Source: Leptospira ainlahdjerensis
GTDB taxonomy: Bacteria > Spirochaetota > Leptospiria > Leptospirales > Leptospiraceae
Assembly: GCF_016919175.1 (NCBI RefSeq)
Contig: NZ_JAFFPU010000073.1
Coordinates: 1 to 63,037 of the forward strand
Length of the DNA stretch: 63,037 bases
Direction: 5' to 3'
The notes below the pieces were generated by a model, which ran no database searches, was not told the DNA's origin, and was given only the letters and a program-made list of their open reading frames with translations. Each line of letters begins with the position of its first letter. The first letter of the stretch is position 1. Of the stretch, positions 39,663-55,529 are shown in pieces. Made by a program: the position numbers and the translations under genes.

Positions 39663-39842
39663 ATGCCTTATGTAAACTTACAAGTCGCAGGCCCGCTGAC
39701 TCGAAAACAAAAAGAGGAAATCGTAAAGGAATTTACGGAAACCCTCGAACGAGTTGCGGGAAAACCTCCGGAAGTAACCTACATCGTAATCGAAGAAGTG
39801 TCCAAAGAAAATTGGGCCAAAGGCGGGAAACTCCTCGAATGA
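39663..39842 (+). CDS. 4-oxalocrotonate tautomerase family protein (59 aa)
   Basis: A 59-residue frame from ATG 39663 to TGA 39842. The sequence MPYVNLQVAGPLTRKQKEEI is characteristic: Pro2 becomes the N-terminal catalytic proline once Met is removed. RVAGKPPEVTYIVIEEV and the C-terminal NWAKGGKLL complete the 4-OT subunit, of normal size (about 60 residues). Members form hexamers and tautomerise enols such as 2-hydroxymuconate; the physiological substrate here is unknown as no aromatic-degradation genes are adjacent. Confidence 0.88.
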   Translation: MPYVNLQVAGPLTRKQKEEIVKEFTETLERVAGKPPEVTYIVIEEVSKENWAKGGKLLE

Positions 39843-39968
39843 GAGTTCCATTTGTTTTCTTTTTTTGTCGAAAAGTATAATTTTCGGAATTTAATTTTTG
39901 AGTTTTTTACAAAGAACTCGATTTTTCAACAATAAGGAGCGCGCGGGTGCGCCGCCACATCAAGATCT

Positions 39969-40739
<771 letters not shown>

Positions 40740-40836
40740 AAGATACGGATTGGAGTAAAATCGGGATATTTCCACTTTTCTCCTTCCGTTATCTCTGTTT
40801 TCATGGTCTAAAACAAAAACTAGATCGGAACATTTA

Positions 40837-41235
<399 letters not shown>

Positions 41236-41277
41236 ATTTCTATCGCCTAAAAACGAAAGGACAATGGACTCTTTGAT

Positions 41278-43463
<2,186 letters not shown>

Positions 43464-43467
<4 letters not shown>

Positions 43468-44048
43468 AAACAACACTTTATAAAATTCTAATTTTCATAT
43501 CGATCGTTGTTTCGATTTCTTTTTATAATCCGATCTTTGGTGATTCCACTTTTACCAATCTGAGCGAGCCCGAACAGATTCGAACCTTTCACGAAGTGAC
43601 GTCAAGGATCCGGTGTATTTGTATTCCCTCGATCACGATCAAGAGTTGTTCGTTTAACAATTGCACCGTCTCCGCAAAGCTGAAAATTTTTATAGAAAAT
43701 CGGATCGCAAAAGGCGAAAGCGCAGACGTAATCGTGAACAAGATGGTTCACGGATTCGGTGAAGAGGCCTTACAAGATCCGGTCATTCAAAAATTTGTGG
43801 AGGCAGGAAACACAGGAATGGCCAACTCGGTCGTCTTCGGTTTTGGCGAGAACATACTCGCGACTCCGGATTCCACCTGGATCAATTTGAGTCTGGGCAT
43901 TGCAGGAGTTCTTGGGATTCTTTTTATATTCTTTTTTATAAAACGTAAGAATCCGAACTCTTCCAAAAAAGTCTCCGTCGATTCTTCGAAACAAGAATCG
44001 GAGGCTTTCAATCGATATCTTTCAGAAATACAGGAAAAACAGAAATAA
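43464..44048 (+). CDS. Divergent CcmH-like protein
   Basis: A 194-residue protein starting TTG 43464. It has a signal segment (about 6-26), a helical domain and a C-terminal membrane helix (about 141-160). The three-helix part resembles CcmH (IENRIAKGESADVIVNKMVHGFGEEALQDP compare family members), but the usual LRCxxCQNQ motif is replaced by R50-C51-I-C53 followed by C62 and C67 (SCSFNNC). This could be an alternative thiol site for reducing apocytochromes. Context in a ccm operon supports the assignment. Its last base overlaps the next ATG (TAATG). Confidence 0.75.
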
Positions 44049-44458
44049 TGGATCTTCTACTCATTCCATTTTACATCCTCTTGGTAGGAATCGTAGTCCT
44101 TCCGTTCCTTTATGTTCGTTTTTCCCTCGATCTCAAATCGACGGATGGAGAATCCGAAAAGCTGGAACTAATCAATCGAAGAGAAGTGATCTTAGAAAAT
44201 CTAAGAGACATCAAGATAGAATTCGATACCGGAAAACTTACGGATGGAGAATTTCAGTCCATCTCCAACGGAATCGTTAAGGATTTGGAAGAATTCGACG
44301 AGAAAATCAGAACCATCGCGCAGAACATCCCGCAACAAGCGCAGACGGCTCCGAATCCGAATGAAATTCTTACTAAATACTGTCACGAATGCGGGTTTAA
44401 GATAGAGATCTATGGAGCTAAATTTTGTCCGTCCTGCGGAACCAAACTGATCGTTTAA
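44048..44458 (+). CDS. CcmI-like membrane protein with C-terminal zinc ribbon
   Basis: A 136-residue protein with one N-terminal membrane segment (about 5-25), a coiled-coil stretch (ELINRREVILENLRDIKIEF, GKLTDGEFQSIS) and a zinc ribbon with two CxxC pairs (YCHECGF, FCPSCGTK). Short proteins of this layout accompany ccm operons and may serve as a reduced CcmI, helping apocytochrome handling; that role is inference. The start ATG overlaps the previous stop. Confidence 0.75.
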   Translation: MDLLLIPFYILLVGIVVLPFLYVRFSLDLKSTDGESEKLELINRREVILENLRDIKIEFDTGKLTDGEFQSISNGIVKDLEEFDEKIRTIAQNIPQQAQTAPNPNEILTKYCHECGFKIEIYGAKFCPSCGTKLIV

Positions 44459-45111
44459 GAGATTTAGAGCGGATAACAATTTCCGTTTTTATAATATTCT
44501 TATGTGCAATTTCGACCGTCGATTGTAAAGGCAAAGATCTCAAACTACAAGGCGACCTCGTCAGATTAAACGACCTTCCTTTTTACGGAGCCGGGTTTTA
44601 CGTTTCGGCTTCTAAGGTGGACAAAGAGGATTTGGAAGATGTTAGAAAAAATCTAAAAAACGAACTCGCTTCAAGAGCGCCGAAAGACAGACTGGAACGA
44701 TGGAAAGAAATTTCGGAGCTAAACGGCTCCGAGGGAATATACATTCTTTTTCAGATCGTTCCGGAAACGAGGGTTTTACCCGAGTTTTTGAATTTTCAGT
44801 TTTTGTTAAACGACCAACCCGCTGAAAAAATCTGGCCTTATTATTTACAAACTCTCACTGCAAAGGTACGAAATACTCGATTTTCCGCTCTCCCCGCGTA
44901 CGGCACCGTGGGATATCCCTACTACACGGTCCCACCGGGCGTTTATCCTTCCGGAGCGATTTTGTACGATTCCGACGTAACAACGGATGTGGAACATATT
45001 TATCGTTTTTTGGTTCGTTTTCCTAAAAACGCGTTCAATTCTGACTCCAAGAGTAAGAACTTTTTCCAGGTAACGACTCCCGCTAAGTCCATTCTTAAAT
45101 TTGAATATTAG
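44425..45111 (+). CDS. Hypothetical lipoprotein at the end of the ccm operon
   Basis: About 228 residues if TTG 44425 is used, which overlaps the previous gene by 34 bases and has ggag about 8 bases upstream. The N terminus then contains a hydrophobic segment and a lipobox-like TVDC. The mature part reads DLKLQGDLVRLNDLPFYGAG, ILFQIVPETRVLPEFLNFQF and YLQTLTAKVRNTRFSALPAY, probably beta-rich. No family recognised. Position suggests coexpression with cytochrome c maturation genes, though a direct role is unproven. The start is uncertain because there is no ATG near. Confidence 0.6.
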   Translation: MSVLRNQTDRLRDLERITISVFIIFLCAISTVDCKGKDLKLQGDLVRLNDLPFYGAGFYVSASKVDKEDLEDVRKNLKNELASRAPKDRLERWKEISELNGSEGIYILFQIVPETRVLPEFLNFQFLLNDQPAEKIWPYYLQTLTAKVRNTRFSALPAYGTVGYPYYTVPPGVYPSGAILYDSDVTTDVEHIYRFLVRFPKNAFNSDSKSKNFFQVTTPAKSILKFEY

Positions 45112-45444
45112 AATTTTTAGTTATTTCAAGTCATTCACTTTGGATCCAAGGATTTGTAAAACACGGATTCGGAAATCGGCCACTTCCTTTTTTCATCGAT
45201 TTTTTTCTATAGGAAAGTCAATTCGTCTGGATCGTCCCAAGATGAGAAAGACGATGGCTACGAAATTCTTCCAGGATTCGATGGTAGTTGACCAAGACGA
45301 GTGATAAGACCTTTTGAAAGTTTTAGTCCCTTTCCACTTTTGCAATTGAGAGAATATCGAAAGTTTGAAGGAGAATTTTTGCATACCGAACCGAAGAGCG
45401 AACAATCCGTTTGAATCGATCACGATTTTGTAAAGTAAAAAAGA
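45112..45444. other. Intergenic, nothing recognised
   Basis: No gene or clear terminator. Frames on both strands between 45101 and 45440 lack ribosome-binding sites and known motifs. Confidence 0.4.
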
Positions 45445-45778
45445 TCGAGAAACCTTTGTCGGAACTCCGACAAACTCGGGAATTATTTCTTGCTTTCTTT
45501 TCGTTTGCCCGCTATTGCGAAATTGTGGGAAATTTCCTATTGCCCCGCCTCCACCATCCGAGTTCAGCATAAACTTACCCACATGTTGAGAGGAGAAACA
45601 ACGAGAATCATCCCGAGACAATGGTTTTGTAGGAATTCCCACATGAGAATTTTTTCTTGCGAAATTAGAATTTTGTGATAGAGGAAAGTTTCCGGAATTT
45701 TTCCGCCACCCGCCCCTCCACCCAAGATCAGGGTGGGGCCCGCGACTTTCACGGAGAAGTTGTCGTAACTACGACAAT
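45445..45778 (+). repeat. Composite dispersed repeat, copy 4 with degraded flanking unit
   Basis: The main unit spans 45573-45778: acttacccacatgttgagag, cccgagacaatggttttg, GTAGGAATTCCCAC (45629-45642), atgagaattttttcttgcga, attttgtgatagaggaaagt, a CCACCC...GGGTGGGGC block and the hairpin TTGTCGTA/TACGACAA ending near 45777. Upstream (45445-45572) a degraded second unit shows GTCGGAACTCCGAC, gcgaaattgtgggaaatttc and the shared junction gagttcagcat, also present in copy 1. Confidence 0.85.
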
Positions 45779-45788
45779 CGTTATTCTT

Positions 45789-47666
45789 TCATTCTGATGG
45801 GCTTATGTCTTCCGGACCAAAGTATTCTCGATCCAAAAACTTTTCCACGTCTTCCTTTTTCCAATTGGCATACGGAAGACCATAGAGCGTTTTCAGATAT
45901 TTCTCCACTACAAAAGGATATCGAAAGTTCTTCGGAAATCTCTTCTTGAAATTCCCACTCCCAAGAAACATAAAATCAAAGATTGTCCTCCATCTTTCCC
46001 TCGTCCAAATCTCTTCTTCGCTTAACAATCGTGTTTCATAGTAAAACCGATCGAGATCGGAACTTTCTAAAGCGGAGACCGTTTCCCCAAGGTATTCTTC
46101 GTAACCCTTCGGCAAAAGTCTTATATAATGACCCGGAAACCCCTTTCCCGGCAATCTCGCCAAAAACGGATCTGTGATTCCCAGCAGATCGACCCAGTGG
46201 ATTTCCGGGCCTCCATAAAAACCTGCTAAACCGACATTAGTGGTAATCTGTATTTCCCTGGCAATGGGAAGGGCGTTTTTTTCGAAATTGGATTCTTCTT
46301 TTTTTGGAATCTTCCCGGAGGTTCGTTTTAGAAATTCCTCCGAATCAGATTTTACCTCCGATAAACGGATTCGAATCGCATACTGCGCCCAGGGATGCGA
46401 TTCGGGTGTAATGCCTCTCCACCAACTCTTTAACGAAACATTATCCTGGTATGAGGCTCTTTCATCGACCACACCTTTTTCGATCCTCACTTCCTGTCTT
46501 TGATAAAAATAACGAAACGGAGAACGTGGATCTATGAAAAAATAAACGACAAGTACGGTTCCAAAGGTATATACAATTTTTCTAATGAATTTCTGATTTT
46601 TTTCGAAACGTTTCGACAAAAAGAAACTCTGGCAAAAAATGGAAACGATCAGACACGAACCCAGAAATCTTCCGGCCATAAAATCGCCTCCGATCCAAAG
46701 GAGATACAAAAACACGGGGAGAATCGAGAGCGCCCCCGGCAAAAGAATACTCTTTTCGTCCTCGGAAAGATTCCATCCGAGATTCTTAAATCGTCTTAAG
46801 AACGTTTCGGAAAAAATCCAGAAGAGATGTGAAAGAAAAACAAAACCCGCAATCGGATCCCATTTCAAACTGACACTTATATAATTCCACCCCGCGATCA
46901 TTCTTTCTGAAATAGAAGAGATCACATTCGTCTTCGCAAAATAGGTGTTAGGGAAAATCGATCCGTAGTAAACGAGCGAGAAAAAAAGAAAAATCACCCA
47001 AGGCAAAAGACCGTAAACCGCGGAAATCAAAAATCGAACTCTCTCACTTTTCGAAATTCTAAAAAAAAGAAAGATCAGAGGAATCGCGAAAAGAAGCGCC
47101 AGATCCAAACGTGTCAAAAGCAAAAGCGCCGTCAAAATTCCGATCCAAAACCCGCGTCTTCCGGAAATACGCCCTTCCGAATTTAGATACAAAGAATAAA
47201 ATTGAATAAAAAATAAAAGAAGCAAAAGAAAAGAAAGAGGATTTTCCAATCCAGAAGCATTATAATCTACGAATATTTTAGAAGAAAAGAGAACGAGAAA
47301 AGAAACAGATACGATCCCGACAAAAATTCTAAACTTAGAAAAGAAAAAAAAGAAAGAGGATAAAAAAAGAACACCGCAAAGATATGAAAGTAAATACGCG
47401 GATATAGAAATTTCTCGGACGAAGAACTGCGTTGGTATTAATAGAAACAACCAAAGCGGGTGTGTGTAAACCTGAACCCTTTCCAACGGATTCCATCGAA
47501 GACCGAATCCGTTTAAAAAATTGTCCACAACTCGAAACGTGATGAAAGAATCGTCCGAAAGCCAAGCGCTTTGATAGAATAGGATCGTATAAAAGGGAAT
47601 GAAAAGAAAAAAAAGTAAGGATCTCCCGGAAATTCTTTTTGCCAAAGCGCTCCCCGGGAAATTCAT
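45789..47666 (-). CDS. GT-C fold glycosyltransferase, AftB-like integral membrane protein
   Basis: A 625-residue protein with about 10-12 membrane segments in the first 400 residues and a soluble C-terminal part. The GT-C signature is the aspartate pair in [19 protein letters not shown] (about 35-53) in the first external loop, followed by [19 protein letters not shown], strongly like the D-rich loop of arabinofuranosyl- and PMT-type transferases that use polyprenyl-phosphate sugars. It probably adds a sugar to an exported glycan or glycolipid. Donor and acceptor are unknown. It ends near composite repeat copy 4 and starts 3 bases after hisE. Confidence 0.75.
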   Translation of the reverse strand: MNFPGSALAKRISGRSLLFFLFIPFYTILFYQSAWLSDDSFITFRVVDNFLNGFGLRWNPLERVQVYTHPLWLFLLIPTQFFVREISISAYLLSYLCGVLFLSSFFFFFSKFRIFVGIVSVSFLVLFSSKIFVDYNASGLENPLSFLLLLLFFIQFYSLYLNSEGRISGRRGFWIGILTALLLLTRLDLALLFAIPLIFLFFRISKSERVRFLISAVYGLLPWVIFLFFSLVYYGSIFPNTYFAKTNVISSISERMIAGWNYISVSLKWDPIAGFVFLSHLFWIFSETFLRRFKNLGWNLSEDEKSILLPGALSILPVFLYLLWIGGDFMAGRFLGSCLIVSIFCQSFFLSKRFEKNQKFIRKIVYTFGTVLVVYFFIDPRSPFRYFYQRQEVRIEKGVVDERASYQDNVSLKSWWRGITPESHPWAQYAIRIRLSEVKSDSEEFLKRTSGKIPKKEESNFEKNALPIAREIQITTNVGLAGFYGGPEIHWVDLLGITDPFLARLPGKGFPGHYIRLLPKGYEEYLGETVSALESSDLDRFYYETRLLSEEEIWTRERWRTIFDFMFLGSGNFKKRFPKNFRYPFVVEKYLKTLYGLPYANWKKEDVEKFLDREYFGPEDISPSE

Positions 47667-47669
47667 TTT

Positions 47670-47948
47670 TTAAGAATGTCGTTTACGGAGTTCTTCCACG
47701 ATGTCTTGCAGGGAAATTCCTTGTTCGACCAATAAAACTTGCAGATGAAAAAGTAAGTCCGCAGCTTCGTGTGTGAGTTCTTTTTTGTCCGCATTCTTAG
47801 CCGCGATGATAACTTCGCCGGCTTCCTCTCCAACTTTTTTAAGAATCCGGTCCACTCCTCCGCGAAAAAGATCGGCCGTATAAGATTTATCAGGAAGTTC
47901 CTGTTTTCTTTTTTTAAGAATATTTTCCAACTGTAATAAAAATTCCAT
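47670..47948 (-). CDS. hisE: Phosphoribosyl-ATP pyrophosphatase
   Basis: A 92-residue monofunctional HisE, the usual length. It hydrolyses phosphoribosyl-ATP to phosphoribosyl-AMP and pyrophosphate, the second step of histidine biosynthesis. The metal-binding motif is visible as [16 protein letters not shown] (about 38-53) and [14 protein letters not shown] (about 60-73). It is not next to other his genes; it is followed on the same strand by the GT-C glycosyltransferase. The longer overlapping frame to 48010 is out of frame. Confidence 0.95.
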   Translation of the reverse strand: MEFLLQLENILKKRKQELPDKSYTADLFRGGVDRILKKVGEEAGEVIIAAKNADKKELTHEAADLLFHLQVLLVEQGISLQDIVEELRKRHS

Positions 47949-48080
47949 GAATCCAAGGCTTCCTTTGCGAAATCTGCCCCTAGTTTTTCGAGCCTCCGAT
48001 TCTCCGACAACCGTATTTTTGCACCCTTCCGGAAAGAAAACGCTGGCTAAAGCATTTGCAAAACAGTCCGATGTTAGAGA

Positions 48081-48902
48081 ATGAAGAATTTATTTATCCC
48101 AATCTGTATCCTTCTTTCCGTTGTTTTCCATTCTTCTCTTGGAGCCGAAATCCAATGGGAAAAATCGGTGAAGACCGCCTTTGAAAAAGCGAAAGCCACC
48201 GGCAAACCGATCTTCATCGACGTCTATGCGGATTGGTGCGCTTACTGCAAAACTCTCAAAAAGGAAATTTATCCTAAAAAAGAAGTTCAGAATGAACTTT
48301 CCAAATTCGTAACGCTTTCCCTCGACGGAGACACGTTTCCGAACCTCAAGAGAAAATACGGCATCGAAGGTTATCCTTCGATGCTCTTCCTCGATCAAAA
48401 CGGAAGTCTGATCGATAAGATCACCGGAATGCCGGACGCAAAGATGATTCTCAAATATTTGAAGAACGCTTACGCGAAAAGAAATCTCGAAAAAGAATAT
48501 CTTGAAAAACTAACCAAGGATCCGGACGGCACCAAAACAAACTTTCAAGCAGGGGTCTATTATTTCGAGGCAAGAGAATACGGAAAGGCGATTCGTTTTT
48601 TTAAAAAGGCAATCGAATCCACCGATTCCAAAAACATCGATAAAAACCACGACGCACTCTACAACCTCGGGATTTCTTATCTTGAAGTGGGGAGTTTCCA
48701 AGCATCCGTCGATACGTTCACCGCTTATATTACAAAATATCCGAACGGAGACCGCGCTTCCGCCTACTTCTTTAGGGGCAATGCTTTCGAGGAATTGAAT
48801 CGCAAAGAAGAGGCCAAGTCGGATTACAAAAAAGCTCTGGAGCTCACGAGCGATCAGGAAGAAAAAAAGGACTTACAACTCAGAATTGATTCTCTAAATT
48901 AG
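48081..48902 (+). CDS. Exported thioredoxin-like protein with TPR repeats
   Basis: A 273-residue protein with a signal peptide (about 1-22, SSLGAE). The thioredoxin-like domain carries D-W-C53-A-Y-C56 and GYPSMLFLD with the cis-proline, as in DsbD-gamma or thioredoxin_7 proteins. From about residue 150 three TPR-like repeats follow ([47 protein letters not shown]). It probably reduces or isomerises envelope proteins that the TPR region holds. It is convergent with murC, with only 6 bases between stops. Confidence 0.85.
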   Translation: MKNLFIPICILLSVVFHSSLGAEIQWEKSVKTAFEKAKATGKPIFIDVYADWCAYCKTLKKEIYPKKEVQNELSKFVTLSLDGDTFPNLKRKYGIEGYPSMLFLDQNGSLIDKITGMPDAKMILKYLKNAYAKRNLEKEYLEKLTKDPDGTKTNFQAGVYYFEAREYGKAIRFFKKAIESTDSKNIDKNHDALYNLGISYLEVGSFQASVDTFTAYITKYPNGDRASAYFFRGNAFEELNRKEEAKSDYKKALELTSDQEEKKDLQLRIDSLN

Positions 48903-48908
48903 AATATT

Positions 48909-50306
<1,398 letters not shown>

Positions 50307-50307
50307 C

Positions 50308-51384
50308 TTAGTCCAGAGAGAAAAAATATTTCGCCGTGTCTCTTGCCGCGTCCACATGAGAGCACTGAAGAGATTTGATAGACATGTCGTTTAACAAAGA
50401 TACGTCGTTTGCCAATTTGTCCAAAATTCTAAAAAGATGGGATTCGTCTTCGTCTTTCTGATCTAATACTAACGCTGCTCCGTTCATTTCAAAATATCTC
50501 GCGTTCGCCATCTGATGATCGTCTTTTGCATACGGATACGGGATGAGAATCATGGGAAGAGAAAACGCCGCGCACTCGGATAAAACTCCGGATCCGGATC
50601 GAGCGATCACGAAGTTCGCCCATTCGTATTGTTCCTTCATATTATCAGTATAAGAAATGAGTTCCGCGTCCTTCTTCGTTTTTTGAGAAACCTCTTCGTA
50701 TAAGGCCGAGCCAGTTAATAAGCGAAATCGAAATTGAGTGTTGATTTCGTCGTGATCCATCAGACGAACCACGATATTATTGATCTGCCTGGCCCCTTGA
50801 CTTCCGCCCATCACGAGCACGTTGAATTGTTTTTTCTTTTTAGGGTCGTATTTTTCGGAAAACTTCAAGGACATCCTCGGAAGTGTCTTCTTTCTCAAAG
50901 GATTTCCGATAATCGACCAATCGCAAGGTACTGAATGATCAATCGGAGGAAAACTAAACGCGGCCTTATTGGCGAATCGAAAAAACAATCTGTTCACGTT
51001 TCCGGGAATACAATTCTGTTCGCAGAGATAGACTTTTTTTCTAAAAAGAACTCCGTATAAAATCGAAGAAACCGTCGAATAACCGCCCATACCGACGACG
51101 ACATCCACGTTGAGCTTACGGAAAAGCAAAAAGGTTTTTAGAATCTGATACGTATAACGAAAGGGAAAAAGAAGAACGTTGCTGGAAAGAGGAGGAAGAT
51201 CGTGCCAGAGAACGTTACACGGTGCTTGTTCTAAATCCGGATTGTTTCGATTTCGCTCGAGAGAATAGAGATATAAACTCTCATAACCGATCTGCTCTTT
51301 TAAGTCCGTAAGAACTTCTGCAAGAGCCACTCCCGGTGATATATGCCCTCCGGTCCCGCCGGCAGCGATTACAATCGATCTCAT
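50308..51384 (-). CDS. murG: UDP-GlcNAc--undecaprenyl-PP-MurNAc-pentapeptide GlcNAc transferase
   Basis: A 358-residue GT28 glycosyltransferase that makes lipid II from lipid I on the cytoplasmic membrane face. Motifs: [18 protein letters not shown] at the N terminus, [20 protein letters not shown], and [20 protein letters not shown] with the donor-binding loop. The start overlaps the ftsW stop by four bases (ATGA), so translation is coupled. All catalytic blocks look intact. Confidence 0.96.
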   Translation of the reverse strand: MRSIVIAAGGTGGHISPGVALAEVLTDLKEQIGYESLYLYSLERNRNNPDLEQAPCNVLWHDLPPLSSNVLLFPFRYTYQILKTFLLFRKLNVDVVVGMGGYSTVSSILYGVLFRKKVYLCEQNCIPGNVNRLFFRFANKAAFSFPPIDHSVPCDWSIIGNPLRKKTLPRMSLKFSEKYDPKKKKQFNVLVMGGSQGARQINNIVVRLMDHDEINTQFRFRLLTGSALYEEVSQKTKKDAELISYTDNMKEQYEWANFVIARSGSGVLSECAAFSLPMILIPYPYAKDDHQMANARYFEMNGAALVLDQKDEDESHLFRILDKLANDVSLLNDMSIKSLQCSHVDAARDTAKYFFSLD

Positions 51385-52535
51385 AGACCTATGTTTTCCT
51401 TTCTCGTTATATTGACAAGAATTCCAAGAGAAATCAAAACGATGAGAATAGAAGATCCCCCGTAACTAACAAACGGTAAGCTAATACCGGTGATCGGAAA
51501 AATTCCGGTAACAACGAACATATTGATGATAAATTGTGTTCCCAAGATAATCAAAATCCCCGCTCCTAAATAAAAACCGAACGGATCCTTTACCTTCTGC
51601 ACCAGATAAAACGCGCGAAACAAAAGTAAAAGGATTAGAAAAATAAAAATCAAAAAACCCACAAAACCGAAATCTTCGACGAACGTTGCTAATACGAAGT
51701 CGGTATGGCTGTAGGTGAGATAACGATGCGCGTAACCCGAAGCGAGTTTGTTTCCAAACCAACCCCCGTCCAAAAACGCACGAAACGAGGTCACGAGCTG
51801 ATGCCCCTCGTCGAATCGATACCGATACGGATCCAGCCAAACTTCCACCCTCTTCTTCCGATAACCGACCCGATCGATCAATATATAAATCAGAGGAAGG
51901 GATACAATACCTACGACGAGCAAATTTCGAAAAGGAAATCCGAATAAAAAAATAAAACCCAAAATTACAAAAAGAATTTCTAATGTCGTTCCAAAAGCTG
52001 GTTCGACAAGAATCAAAACGATTACTGTGAGCAGTAAAACCGAAGGAACCAAGAGTTTTTTGTAATCGGGGGCGGATTCTAATTTTAATTTTTTAAAAAG
52101 CGACGCGAGATAGATCAAAACCGCCACTTTCGCGACTTCCGAGGGTTGGAGTTGATACGGCCCCAGCGCGATCCATCTGTGAAAGTTTCTTCCGTAATAC
52201 GTGGAAACCGATTTTCCCACCCCAGGAATGAATACGAGAATCAAAAGTCCGATCGCGACTAACATTCCTAAGGCGGCGAGTCTTTCGAGTTTTTGATAGG
52301 GAAAGAGCGCGAAAAAAAAGAAAAACACAAGACTTACACAAATCCAGATCGCTTGTTTTTTGAGGAAGTATTCCGAATCCTTAAATTCTCTCCAAGCGGT
52401 TATGCTCGAAGAAGAATACATAACGCATAGACCCAAAAAAAGAAGAATAAAGATCGTTACGATGAGAAGAACGTCCAAAGAAGTTTTTCCCGGAACCCAG
52501 AGTTCCCTCCACTTCCTTCCGATAAAATCAATCAT
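51381..52535 (-). CDS. ftsW: SEDS peptidoglycan glycosyltransferase FtsW
   Basis: About 384 residues from ATG 52535, which overlaps the mraY stop by three bases; the longer frame to 52589 is inside mraY. It has ten predicted membrane segments and the SEDS motifs: VMYSSSS near the start, [18 protein letters not shown] with the catalytic-type region, [18 protein letters not shown], and [13 protein letters not shown] near the C terminus. It polymerises septal glycan from lipid II. The cluster lacks its usual partner ftsI. Confidence 0.95.
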   Translation of the reverse strand: MIDFIGRKWRELWVPGKTSLDVLLIVTIFILLFLGLCVMYSSSSITAWREFKDSEYFLKKQAIWICVSLVFFFFFALFPYQKLERLAALGMLVAIGLLILVFIPGVGKSVSTYYGRNFHRWIALGPYQLQPSEVAKVAVLIYLASLFKKLKLESAPDYKKLLVPSVLLLTVIVLILVEPAFGTTLEILFVILGFIFLFGFPFRNLLVVGIVSLPLIYILIDRVGYRKKRVEVWLDPYRYRFDEGHQLVTSFRAFLDGGWFGNKLASGYAHRYLTYSHTDFVLATFVEDFGFVGFLIFIFLILLLLFRAFYLVQKVKDPFGFYLGAGILIILGTQFIINMFVVTGIFPITGISLPFVSYGGSSILIVLISLGILVNITRKENIGL

Positions 52536-53644
52536 TGAATTTTGAGAGTCGATAAGGAGATGATCGCGAGGATGACCGCGATGATCCAAAATCGAATTAC
52601 GATCTTGGTTTCTTTCAATCCTCCCAATTCAAAGTGATGATGCAGAGGAGCCATCTTAAAGATTCTTTTTCCGGTCAACTTAAAGGATCCCACTTGAAGA
52701 ATCACGGAAAGCGCTTCGCTGACAAAGATCGCTCCCAGAATCAAAAGAAGAATTTCCTTCTTCAAAAGGATCACGACCATACCCAGGGTCGCTCCTAAAA
52801 AGAGAGAACCCGTGTCCCCCATAAAAATCTGAGCCGGATGCGCGTTGAACCAGAGAAATCCGAGAAGAGCTCCCGCGAGCGCGGATAAGAATACCGAATA
52901 TTCGTGAGCGCCCGGAAGATACGGAATGTTGAGATAATTTGCGACGATCGGGGTTCCCGAAAAATAAGCGATGATTCCTAACGTAACAACGGCAATCGCA
53001 ACGGTTCCGGTCGCAAGTCCGTCGAGTCCGTCCGTCAAATTCACGGCGTGAGAAGAACCGATGATCACGATGATCGAAAACGGAATCGCAAGAAGTCCTA
53101 ATGCAAGAACAGGCCCCTTTACAAAAGGAAAAAACAAATCCGTCAGTTGGAACGGAATCTTACCGGAATGTCCCGGAGGAGTAAGGCCCGTATAATAAAA
53201 AAATAATATACCAAACCCGAGAGAAATCAGAATCGAAAGAAGAAACTTCGTTCTCGCGCGCATTCCACCTTTGATCTTTTTTACCGATTTCATATAATCG
53301 TCAGCAAAACCGAGGGCGGAGAAAAACAGGGAAAAGACCGCAAGCAGTATGATGTTCGGATTCTTAAGATTCCCCCAAAGAAGAACGGAAAGAAGAAGAG
53401 AGCCGATGATCAAAAGACCTCCCATCGTAGGAGTTCCCTTTTTTGCCTCGTGGGATTTGGGACCGTCGTCCCGAACGGATTCTCTAAACTTGAGCCCGTA
53501 TAAAAAGTCGATCACACGATGACCGAGCCAGAACGTGACCAACATCGAAGTCAATCCCGCCATCAAGGCGCGAAACGTAACGTAGCTAAAAATGCGAAGG
53601 GAGTCCAGATGGTTGAAGTAAAGATCGTAGAGATAGTAAAACAT
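52532..53644 (-). CDS. mraY: Phospho-N-acetylmuramoyl-pentapeptide-transferase
   Basis: A 370-residue polytopic enzyme with about ten membrane segments that transfers phospho-MurNAc-pentapeptide to undecaprenyl phosphate (lipid I). Key motifs: [20 protein letters not shown] (catalytic Asp pair), [29 protein letters not shown] and the histidine-rich [10 protein letters not shown]. It follows murE directly (54 bases apart), so murF is absent from its usual place. Confidence 0.97.
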   Translation of the reverse strand: MFYYLYDLYFNHLDSLRIFSYVTFRALMAGLTSMLVTFWLGHRVIDFLYGLKFRESVRDDGPKSHEAKKGTPTMGGLLIIGSLLLSVLLWGNLKNPNIILLAVFSLFFSALGFADDYMKSVKKIKGGMRARTKFLLSILISLGFGILFFYYTGLTPPGHSGKIPFQLTDLFFPFVKGPVLALGLLAIPFSIIVIIGSSHAVNLTDGLDGLATGTVAIAVVTLGIIAYFSGTPIVANYLNIPYLPGAHEYSVFLSALAGALLGFLWFNAHPAQIFMGDTGSLFLGATLGMVVILLKKEILLLILGAIFVSEALSVILQVGSFKLTGKRIFKMAPLHHHFELGGLKETKIVIRFWIIAVILAIISLSTLKIQ

Positions 53645-53698
53645 GTACCCGTCCTAGTTTCAAAAAAAAGGAGTGTTCTTTATTTGTATCGGAGAATT

Positions 53699-55204
53699 TT
53701 AAAAAAGACCGAAGGCTTTTTGAACCTGCTCCACGTCGCTGAAGTGACGTTTTTCTTTGCCGATGATTTGATATTCTTCGTGCCCCTTTCCGGCGACGAG
53801 AAGACAACCGCCTTCCGGCAAAACCGCCACACCTTCCGCGATCGCCTTGGCTCGGTCCACTTCCCTGAGGAGCGGAACAAAACCTTTGGAAAAGCCGGTC
53901 TGGATCTCGTCCAAGATGGATTCCGGTTCTTCCGTCCTCGGATTATCGGAGGTAAGAATGACCTGATCCGAAAGTTCTTCCGCGATCCGCGCCATCTTTG
54001 GACGTTTGGTCCGATCCCGATCTCCCCCACAACCGAAGAGAGTGATCAGTTGTTTCGGTTTAGAATCTCGGACACTTCGGATAATATTTTCCAGAGCGTC
54101 CGGGGTATGCGCGTAATCGACAACCGCCATTCTCGAACGGTCCTTGCTGTAGACGATTTGGAAACGTCCGGGGATCTGCGGAATTCTTTCCAAAGAAGAA
54201 GACATCTTTTGAGGGTCCAAGCCGAGCCTGATTCCGGTAATCCAAGCGAGAGCGGTGTTGCGAACGTTAAACGAACCCAGAAGATTGGTATGAATCCAAT
54301 GAGAATGACGTCCCTCCTTCAAAGTATAGGAAGTGCCTTGGAGATTCAAGGACGGACCTTCGACTTTCCATTCTCCGAGAGGACCGTCTAACGCACTCAC
54401 TTGCAAACTCGGAAGGCGTGATTGGATTTTTTCCAAAAGCTCTTTTCCACCCGGTGAAATATAATCGAGAACGGCAAACGAAGAAGGGAAAGAATCCAAA
54501 ATTTCAAAAAGACGAAACTTGCTTTCAAAATAATCTTCCATATCCGGATGAAAGTCGAGATGATCCTGAGTGAGATTGGTAAAGACGCCCGCCTTCAGAG
54601 AAATTCCGTTCATCCTTCCGAGCTTGAGACCGTGAGAACTCGCTTCCATAAAAACGGTGTCCACTCCCTGCTCCTTCATCTCCTTGAGAATGAGATTGAG
54701 AGAGGAAGCGTCCGGCGTAGTGTAACCCGTATCGATCAGTCGATCTCCGAATTTCACTCCGATCGTTCCGATCAAACCGCAATTGCGTCCTTGCTCTTTT
54801 GCTAATGCAAAAAGAATATTCGTAAGAGAAGTTTTTCCGTTGGTTCCCGTCACAGCGACGATCTCCAACTCTTTCGAAGGGTGACCGAGAAGAAAGGAAG
54901 CGATTCTACCTTGGAGTTGTTCGGGATCGATTTCGGTTTCTAAAACGATCTTAGAATCCGGAAGAACGATCGAAGAACCGGTCCGAATCAAAATCAAGGA
55001 AGCCTTTGTGTTGGAAATAAATTCTTCTTTTTTAGAACCGAGGGAATCGGAGACGCAGAAGATATCTTCTAAGTTTGTCTTTCGAGAATCGGATTGGATA
55101 TAACCGAGTTCGATTCCATCGGACGACTTGCCGTTTGGAACGGATCTGAGTTTGAGTTCTGGAAATTCATGGAGAAGCTGGGTTAACTTCATTCTCGTCT
55201 TCAT
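53699..55204 (-). CDS. murE: UDP-MurNAc-L-Ala-D-Glu--2,6-diaminopimelate ligase
   Basis: A 501-residue ligase; the P-loop is [13 protein letters not shown] and the acceptor motif is DNPRTEEP. The Asn-Pro-Arg set indicates meso-diaminopimelate specificity rather than lysine, agreeing with the known peptidoglycan of Leptospira. Other blocks: TYTTPDAS region ([14 protein letters not shown]), [21 protein letters not shown] and [11 protein letters not shown]. The start at 55204 overlaps the ftsL end by 38 bases; the internal ATG at 55192 reduces this to 26. Confidence 0.96.
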   Translation of the reverse strand: MKTRMKLTQLLHEFPELKLRSVPNGKSSDGIELGYIQSDSRKTNLEDIFCVSDSLGSKKEEFISNTKASLILIRTGSSIVLPDSKIVLETEIDPEQLQGRIASFLLGHPSKELEIVAVTGTNGKTSLTNILFALAKEQGRNCGLIGTIGVKFGDRLIDTGYTTPDASSLNLILKEMKEQGVDTVFMEASSHGLKLGRMNGISLKAGVFTNLTQDHLDFHPDMEDYFESKFRLFEILDSFPSSFAVLDYISPGGKELLEKIQSRLPSLQVSALDGPLGEWKVEGPSLNLQGTSYTLKEGRHSHWIHTNLLGSFNVRNTALAWITGIRLGLDPQKMSSSLERIPQIPGRFQIVYSKDRSRMAVVDYAHTPDALENIIRSVRDSKPKQLITLFGCGGDRDRTKRPKMARIAEELSDQVILTSDNPRTEEPESILDEIQTGFSKGFVPLLREVDRAKAIAEGVAVLPEGGCLLVAGKGHEEYQIIGKEKRHFSDVEQVQKAFGLF

Positions 55205-55529
55205 TTTTTTCAGGAGGTAGGTTTAGAGTTATGATTCTATCTCCCACCGTGATGGGAAGGTAGTTGTATGTTTTTCTATAAAGAGTTTCGATTCTTCTTG
55301 CGGAAGTATAAGTGGCGACTCCGATTTTTAAGTCGTCGTTCTTTTTGATCTGTTTGATCTTTTCGCCGGTTGCGATGCTGATCTCTCGATTGAGTCTTGC
55401 AACCTGGACGTTTTGCCAGACATAGAGAAAAAAAAGACTTAAGAAAAGGATCACCTTTCCCAGATTGAAAAAAAGAATTCCGAGATCCTTCCAAACAGGA
55501 TTTTCCAACAAGGCTCCGATCTTAGACAT
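55167..55529 (-). CDS. ftsL: Cell division protein FtsL-like
   Basis: A 120-residue bitopic membrane protein: a short N-terminal part, one hydrophobic segment (about 23-42) and a heptad-like region ([20 protein letters not shown]) leading to a short C-terminal tail, the layout of FtsL. Sequence similarity in this family is weak, so position between rsmH and murE is the main argument. It would bridge FtsB/FtsQ-like partners in the divisome. It overlaps rsmH by eight bases. Confidence 0.75.
   Translation of the reverse strand: MSKIGALLENPVWKDLGILFFNLGKVILFLSLFFLYVWQNVQVARLNREISIATGEKIKQIKKNDDLKIGVATYTSARRIETLYRKTYNYLPITVGDRIITLNLPPEKNEDENEVNPASP

Noticed and set aside
53519..54391. 290-codon plus-strand open frame antisense to murE and mraY
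   Set aside because: It mirrors the codon structure of well-supported genes on the other strand and contains no recognisable domain.
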